A DNA stretch of 64,000 nt from Membranipora membranacea (Eukaryota > Bryozoa > Gymnolaemata > Cheilostomatida > Membraniporidae). Shown here piece after piece: positions 57,006 to 64,000 of the stretch (positions are counted from its first letter, which is position 1; every line of letters begins with the position of its first letter). The position numbers and the translations under genes are program-made. The DNA lies in the NCBI GenBank assembly GCA_914767715.1, contig OU612068.1:30998001-31062000 (forward strand), in the 5' to 3' direction. Below the pieces are notes generated by a model. The model had not been told where the DNA came from, did not search any database, and saw nothing but the letters and a program-made list of their open reading frames with translations.

Positions 57006-58664
57006 CTTGAATCAGTTTTTCTTCTTTTTTAACGTTCTTCAACCAATGAAAGTGTAAGTGATTACTTGTTATATGCTAGTGCCTTTACTAATTTCAAGCT
57101 TCTAACTCAGTGTACTTGTCTCTTGGCAACAGATCTCGACAGTTCACACTTGTAGTGTGAGACCAATTGAAGGGTTTTCCCAAATAGTTTTCTAGGAGCT
57201 TCCTGGTGGATGCTGATTGGATGGTTATACTTAATAGGTAGCGCATGAGTTGGAGGAGTGAAGTGTGTTTCTTCACTCAGCAAGGTGACTCACATCTAGG
57301 GCAAGGATTATTCTATCCAGACAGAGTGATTGTGTACATGTACCGACATTTATAACAACAGAACCTTTGATAAGTGGCTGGATTTCTAGTAGCTGATAAG
57401 AAATGTAACAGGTGCTGCAGTGGTAAGATATAATTACTGAAGTATCTCAATGTATGATAGATAAGATATGTATTACTTATTTTATAATTATCTCACTTGT
57501 TAACACAACAAGGTCAATCCAGGGAGGGTGGGAGTATCCTACCCTCCTTGGTCAATCATAAATGCAGACTCAACTCAAAGGATTGGATTGAGAACTTCAA
57601 CTTTGCATTAAAGGACCAAGAATGACTACAGTGTACGACTTAGACCAATGAAGTGGAGAGTGAGTTCACTGCTTAGACAGTGTCCTCCATGTTATATTGA
57701 TGTATTTACTTTTCTATGACTTTTGTAGAGCATAGAACAACAACGCAACAAGAACCGGGGACCAATTACTGTCTGTCTTTTGAATCTCATCAAATTTTGT
57801 AAGTACTCAGCTTTGTGTGTGAAACAATATAATAAGTTTCCAATTTCCATATAATATAATTATAAGTATAATATAATAAGCTGCATGTACAAGCGACAAT
57901 GTTTAAAGGCCAGAAAGTATTTTGCAACAAACCAAGGATACAGAAAAAGCTGTTATATTATATTAGGCATAATGGGCTTGATGGTTTTGGCTCAAAAGTA
58001 TCATAACAGGTAACAGTTCCAATTGTGTTCCTCTTCCCATTTGACAATTGGGATATAACAGAATTCCTGTAGTGAATATCTGATAGCACAGCATACCCAG
58101 TCCCATCCTTGCGCTAACCAACAATGAAACTGATGGGCTTAGTGTGCAGTTTGGTTGTCAAAGTTGTTCTAACCATGATTTGATAGTGATTTCTCACAAC
58201 AATTTGTTGTAGCACCATTGCGTATATATTTTCCCTTTCTTTAAAACTTTTTTGGCATAACTTTCATTCAAGGAGTATGTTTTTCAAAATCAACCATCGA
58301 CTAAAAAGGGGAAAAAACAAGTTTATCCGCCCATAGCTGGTACATTATCTCCAGTACCTTTGCGAGCTTGCCAGATGAAATGCCAATCTACCAGATGGTA
58401 ATATCCTGTGTAGACCACCATGCCCTCATCTATGTCATTACATCTGATGGGTATTATACACTAACTGACTAACACTAACTAACTGATCAAAGCCACTTAG
58501 CTAACATGTTGCAAAGGTACGCTAACGTTAACGCTAACGAAAAGTTTCAGCAAATTTCTTTTGCCAGTTTTGCTATCACAGGTAGCTTTGACCTGATTGC
58601 TGTAACCAAAAGGTTTACTTGTAAGGTCCTCCTTTTATATATACATGGTTTTTTTGTAGATATA
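57006..58664. other. divergent intergenic region, DNALI1 and TMEM248
   Basis: It must contain the promoters of both flanking genes. TTTTTTTGTAG just before the TMEM248 start looks like a 3' splice site, so part of this is probably a TMEM248 5' UTR intron. A loose hairpin with CCAGGGAGGGT / ACCCTCCTTGG lies at about 57517-57552. No other coding sequence is seen. Confidence 0.45.
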
Positions 58665-61600
58665 ATGCCTAGCTGGCGAATGTGCTCTAAGGATGAATCA
58701 CTGTCATCTTGTATCAAGTCGAGAAATCCTCTGGGAGTCATTGTACTAGTTTTACTATTTATATCGGGTGCCTTTATCTACACAGCATATTATATTACTA
58801 GCGCCAGCTCTCAGAAAACTACAGAGAAGCCCATATCCAAGGTGACTATCATACACATAATTATATACAGAGTAGACTATGTCTGTCTGTCTGTCAGATA
58901 ATGTTAGAAATACTTGAATTCAGACTGGGTGACCACCCGCCAGCTGAATATGGACAGGGTGTTAATGTTCGATACTATGTGTGTAGCCAGTATGATATGT
59001 TGATCAGTCTGCAGTAGCTAAGGTGTTTACTCTTATTTGATCAGATCAGAATCAAAGCACTGTCTAGGCTGCATGTGCCAGGGGATAATCAGGCTTCTGA
59101 GGTAGATAAAGATCTTATATAGGTCACAGTAACAGTGTTGAAATGTTGATATTTATTTCAGTGATGAGATTAGCTGAAGTTAAATGATGATTTAAACGGA
59201 AGCTCAACAGGGCAAATCTGTTCTATTTCCTTTCTGTTTCTATATAGTACACATTGCCTTGCTGAGCTTGGCAACAAAGCTCAAACAAAGCTCAAACTCA
59301 ATATAATACCACAGAGTTGGATGCATTCCATCGATTGTTCTACTCTAACTCACCAATACTTAATCAAAACAAATATGAAATTAGGCCAAAGTTGAGTATA
59401 GACTGCAGGTATAATGCTCTATTTCCTGTCACATTACTTGTCACATCTCAACAGGTTGTCAGCCTAAAGCCCAGATTGAGCTCTCAAAGCCATCGGCTCA
59501 AGCTACTGAAATAGACAAGCAAGCTAGTCCCAACGAAAATATATGGAAAGTGTATGAGGTGTAGCCAACCGTAATTCTAATGTCAAAGTTTTGAATCCTT
59601 GGGTGGATCCAAGACTTGTTGTCTCCATTATCATGCAAAAATGTGCAGATAACAAATCATAAAAGTCACAATGCAATATTTGAAGTCAAAATAGCTGAAG
59701 AGATCAAAGAGAGATCGAACAGATCAATCATACAGATTGACATGTTTTGATTGTGAGGATATGATTCTTTTCCTTGTCTAGCCCAACAAACTTGTACAGA
59801 TTATGCTGCAGCAAAATATGAATAGTGGCCTATAGTGTGTGGTGGATAAGCATAAACTACAGGTTATTGTAATAATGCATTTTTTAATGGCTAGTTAGAC
59901 CCACCAGTGTCCTCTAGGTATAATGTTTACTCTGTTTCCGTTCATATCTTGTTGTACAAGAGCACTAAACTTGATGACTAGATTATACTTGTTTTGACAT
60001 TTTGTCACACTTTCCTCTAACAGGTGCTGGGAGATTTCATATCATCACTGAGTCAAGTGGATTGGTGTCTAAACACAACAGCACCCCAAGAGTTTGACAG
60101 ATCGGAGTTTGAGATCATCGAACAGCCTGATACTAATAATATATCCACATCTACGAGCAGTGTTATTACGGAAGTTCATGATGCTTCTCTCATTAATTAC
60201 AGGTACGTCCCATATCCTCATATCCTGACAAGCTTGGTGTGATATAGGATTTGTATCTCCTATAGAGGTTTTGATGTTGAGGTAGGCCAAGGCCTTGGGT
60301 TGGCACACATGCACCAATATCAAAGTCTCTAAGGTAGCTAAACCTGCATATCAGAATACCAGCAACTAGTGTCACCTAAGAGTATCCTAGGTATCAAAGC
60401 TGTGCTAGGAGATAAGACCAGAAGAAAGTTATATATAGACATGATTCACTGCTTGTGATGTTAGGGAGATAGTAGCCTTATCGACTAGTTCATTTCTCAC
60501 TTATCCTTTATTATTTTATTTATAATGATATTTTGGCTGGCCAGAATGACGTCATGATCACAACATTCATTGTCATAGGATAAGATGATATTTATAAATG
60601 AATGCATGGGCAAGGTAATTAATGGTATCTGGCTGATCAACGTTTTTGTAATCAATCAAGATGATAGCAAAGATCCTAAAATAATTCCTAGTACTACCTT
60701 TATTTACAGCAAATGGCATATATATAGGCGTTATAGGACTATTATATTAGTTTGTGACGCGGTATATTTAGCCTGAACGTACAGTATCGTTTGGGGGTAG
60801 GGTTTTTGAGACCTAATGTAGGGAAGCCCAAACAGAGCTATAGCTTGGCTATAAATTGACCTGCCACATCAAGTAAATCCTATAAATTCTTTATAATATA
60901 ATATAATTGACTGTTTTTCTTTTAGTTATAGTGCCTGTCTGGAATTAATAGTGGTTATTCCAGGAGACTATTATCCATCATTCAAAAACAAATCTATATA
61001 CAGAGGGTCTATATCAAGGCACAAATTATTCTCTGAAGGTAGGATATGGTTAATTCACTCATGCCTTGCCTAACGTGACATGCCTAATGCCTAGCCAAGC
61101 TTGAGATCCGAACAAACAAAAAATTTCCACATATACCAATAACATGTAATTTCCTGATCATGCTGGTTCACATATACACTTCCATATATACCCAGTCATT
61201 GTAGCTGTTTGTCTTGACTAGATGGAAATTTGTCAGAACTCATTCTCAATTTTCTATCTGATTTGACAGAGTTTAACTCGGTGGGTTCGGAGGAGACAAT
61301 TAACTTTGTATACTCAGTACAGCATAATCAATCTACATCTATGAGACATTCCAGAGATGTACTGATACCTACATATATAAATATAAGCAGTGCACAGCCA
61401 CTGCCTCCTTATATCAGGTCTGTATTACAAGCTTATTATGTCTCTGTTACCTTTAAGTATAAATTAATCTCTATATGAGATCCAGGTTTCTATCAAGTCC
61501 TCCATATTGCCTCTCCTTCAATTGATGACTGGATTTTGATGGATAATTACTACTTGTACATTGAACTATTGCCTATCTCATACTGAATAGATTTGTGGTG

Positions 61601-63196
61601 CAAATCAGATTATCAGTCAGATTTAAAGTTCTTGGCCTATTATTAAAACTTACTCAGAATATAGTAACTCCTTCCTTGCATCCAATCTCATGCTCAAAAT
61701 ATGCTGGTGTGTCTCTGTGAGCCAAGTTCTTACTTGATCTTGTTGCTTCTATGGAATTTTCCCATAAAATTTGACAACTTCCATCTTTAGCTTAATTGTA
61801 TGACACAGGATGGTTTGGTGACATATTGAATCATAAAATGATTGTAAAATAAAAGCATTTTAGTAGGGAGTAATTCGCCCCATGTCATAACTACTCACCA
61901 AGAGTTGGCTTCTTTTAATCATGATAGTTGGCTGAACTGTGTTTTTTTTGTATAGATAGAGCTTCTTGGAATCCATAGGCCTACTTAGGGTTTTATTCAG
62001 TTGCAGGACATCATATTATGATGTACAGGTCACTCTATTTCCTAGGAGGGTCTGAGAAAGTGTAACTCACTAAATAACATGTGTCATACCTGAAGTCCTA
62101 GCTATCCTTTCATGTGAGGATTTCACACACAGGCCATGTTGCTGCTTTGAGATTTTGAGCATGTTCTCTTAGGAGAGTTGGATTTTATCTCTTGTTTATT
62201 ATGAAAGTAAGACTTCTTTTTCAACTTATTGTCTTCGGTACCTTGGGCACATTTCTGTCTGCAAATGCAGCCTATTATTGGTCATCGCTCAACCATCAGT
62301 GGTTCTTTCTGCTTATGATTCTAAGTTATGTTCCAAGTTGGCCGAGTTGAAAAGGCAATATTATTATTTATCTTACAGAGATCAGTCCTCATGTAAATTA
62401 ACAATAGAAGACGCATATGATAACAGTACAAGTCTGGTGACGTCATGTAAGAAAGCTGCCCCTAAGTTTCATATAGACCAGAGTTGGGAGAGTGACATAC
62501 ATGTCTATATATCTGTGGTAAGTCAGCATTTCTTCAAACGATAATATAATTACATAAATATATATAATGCATAGTATAATACACAAGTACAATAATGACT
62601 TCCACAACCTCCATCTTGTTACAAACGCAGTACAAGCTCTCAGCAGACTTGTGTTTTTCAGCTAGTACAAAATCTAAGTGATCCAAACAAGTAGTAACTT
62701 TACCCACACCACAACACTATTTATTATAAATGTATATTCATTATTTTAGGACGAAGGTAGACTTAACATCCACTTACTGTATACCAGTTACTTCCTGATG
62801 ATATTAGCTATAACAGTCACCGCATACAGTATGATCAAAAACCGCAACAGCAACTCCAAAAATAACATCAAGGGAAAAGTAAGTCTCTGACTGGGGATTA
62901 TTTACCATCGCCTTCTTATTTATTATATAGATCAAGTTTGATCCGATTTGACTGGTAGGTCGGCTCAAAATTCAGGCTAACTTCGCAGTTCATAAGAGGG
63001 ATGTATTGATTTATGGAAGGATTTTGACCCAATCCAGACCTGCCCACTGTCTGATACCTGATACCATGTCATCAAAGTACTCATCTGTATCAATGGGATG
63101 GCAGCAGTTGCTCATTATAACTTCTCAGTGATCTTACGTGTACATCCTCTCACACTTTTGTTTCAGATGCAGCAGCAGCACTTTGTTATTTACTGA
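58665..63196 (+). CDS. TMEM248: TMEM248/TMEM219-family membrane protein
   Basis: Seven exons join in frame: 58665-58841, 60024-60202, 60926-61038, 61222-61417, 62379-62517, 62750-62878, 63167-63196. They give 320 residues (human TMEM248 about 314). A membrane segment at about 25-47 (LGVIVLVLLFISGAFIYTAYYI) is followed by a large, probably luminal or extracellular domain. That domain has several N-glycosylation sequons (NTT, NIS, NKS, NQS, NST) and scattered cysteines. The second membrane segment, at about 277-297 (LLYTSYFLMILAITVTAYSM), closely resembles the human HTSYFLFVMVITMFCYAVIKG. A short basic tail and QQQ run end the protein. The molecular function of TMEM248 is not established; TMEM219 of the same family is an IGFBP3 receptor. 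AATAAA at 63288-63293 lies 92 bases past the stop. Confidence 0.8.
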
Positions 63197-63287
63197 ACGA
63201 TGTCAGCAGGATGAGGGTCTGACACTCAAGGCAGAACGAAAGATTTTGACCTGCATATTTTAAGTGTGTTTCTTATACATTCTCTTG

Positions 63288-63293
63288 AATAAA
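63288..63293 (+). terminator. polyadenylation signal of TMEM248
   Basis: AATAAATAATAAATAAAG begins 92 bases after the stop codon. A minus-strand AATAAA close by (about 63329-63334) could serve the convergent last gene, so the two transcripts end almost back to back. Confidence 0.65.
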
Positions 63294-63642
63294 TAATAAA
63301 TAAAGAAAATTCAAGCCGGCGTATCTATTTATTTGTATCATATCAATAACAAAAAAAACAAGAACCACTCAAAATCATGAAAAGGTTACTCAACACTCAG
63401 CATATCTCAAAATGGAGGCTTATAATAAATACAAACTTCATTCACGAAGACTCCAATCCAACTAGACATACTACTGTTGGTTTAATTGTTTGAATCAATC
63501 GTCATATTGCATTGAAATTAAACAAAATCAAGCAGAGTGTAATAATACCAAACGAGGCACCAGCTCAGCTGATTCTCTTCAGCTACAGTTGGTTCAACTT
63601 TGGGTGGAGCGATTTTCATTGGCAGATAGAAATGGGCAGTCA

Positions 63643-64000
63643 TCACAAAGATTTACTCAAAGTAACATCTGAGTAAAGTGAGTAAGAGGCACCATCTGTG
63701 TTCATCATGTCTGCCAGCTACAAGAAAAAAAAGTGGATATCAAATTAGAGTAGTCCATTTTGTTATTTTCTCCTGTGTGAAGCAACATGCAACATACACA
63801 CAACACATAAATCATATACAACAACGCAACACATACAACATACATACAACATCGCAACACATACAACTTACATACAACTCATTTCAGTAGTAAATGTATG
63901 AACATCACATCTGTCGATTAACATATTTGAATACATATCCAGTACGTTTGTTGGATGTCTTCCTTACCTGTTGTTTGGACAGTTTGTTGATGCCTAGTGG
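63643..64000 (-). CDS. 3' end of an unidentified gene, two terminal exons
   Basis: On the minus strand an exon entering from the window edge (64000-63968, reading PLGINKLSKQQ) ends in a good donor CAG/GTAAGG. It joins in phase 0 to 63717-63643, which follows a strong acceptor (TTTTTTTTCTTGTAG) and reads LADMMNTDGASYSLYSDVTL to a TGA stop. The C-terminal 36 residues seen do not identify a family. Support comes from matched splice sites, continuous frame and a minus-strand AATAAA candidate near 63330. The rest of the gene lies beyond the window. Confidence 0.55.
63790..63880. repeat. minisatellite of CA-rich ACATACAAC units
   Basis: Imperfect repeats of ACATACAAC / GCAACACATACAAC run across this stretch, within the last intron of the unidentified minus-strand gene. 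Confidence 0.75.

Overview
The window is nuclear DNA from an animal, AT-rich, with many GT-AG introns and with transposon remnants between and inside genes. Every gene identified by name is a conserved eukaryotic or metazoan gene. An axonemal dynein light intermediate chain implies motile cilia. The gene set fits a marine invertebrate such as a sponge or cnidarian, but the sequence does not settle the phylum. Protein names rest on recognised family motifs and recalled homologues; no search was run. Exon boundaries were read by hand and checked for frame continuity.

Layout: CNBP-like zinc-knuckle protein (minus, 1252-2741); a composite repeat block (4191-5946) with a truncated LINE and a palindromic tRNA-like element; a second degraded LINE (6880-8324); RBM45 (plus, 10572-14908); DCTN3 (minus, 15945-18572); LARP6 (plus, 18946-21182); a 3.9-kb fold-back element (about 22797-26690); GALK2 (plus, 28030-37512); an endonuclease-domain gene of retrotransposon origin (minus, 38448-39557); ARPC4 (plus, 44645-46661); SLC25A20 (minus, 47427-53070); DNALI1 (minus, 54643-57005); TMEM248-like membrane protein (plus, 58665-63196); and the 3' end of an unidentified minus-strand gene (63643-64000).

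The genes are mostly unrelated housekeeping functions: RNA binding (CNBP, RBM45, LARP6), cytoskeleton and motors (DCTN3, ARPC4, DNALI1), sugar phosphorylation (GALK2) and mitochondrial carnitine transport (SLC25A20). There is no operon logic. DCTN3 and LARP6 are divergent with 373 bases between start codons, so they may share a promoter region. GALK2 and the endonuclease gene, ARPC4 and SLC25A20, and TMEM248 and the last gene are convergent with close or possibly overlapping 3' ends.

The least ordinary parts are the intact single-exon endonuclease gene without a reverse transcriptase, the large fold-back element with a minisatellite in both arms, the inverted dimer of a tRNA-like sequence, and many short perfect hairpins, some sharing a core (CAAGGAGTAAC / GTTACTCCTTG).
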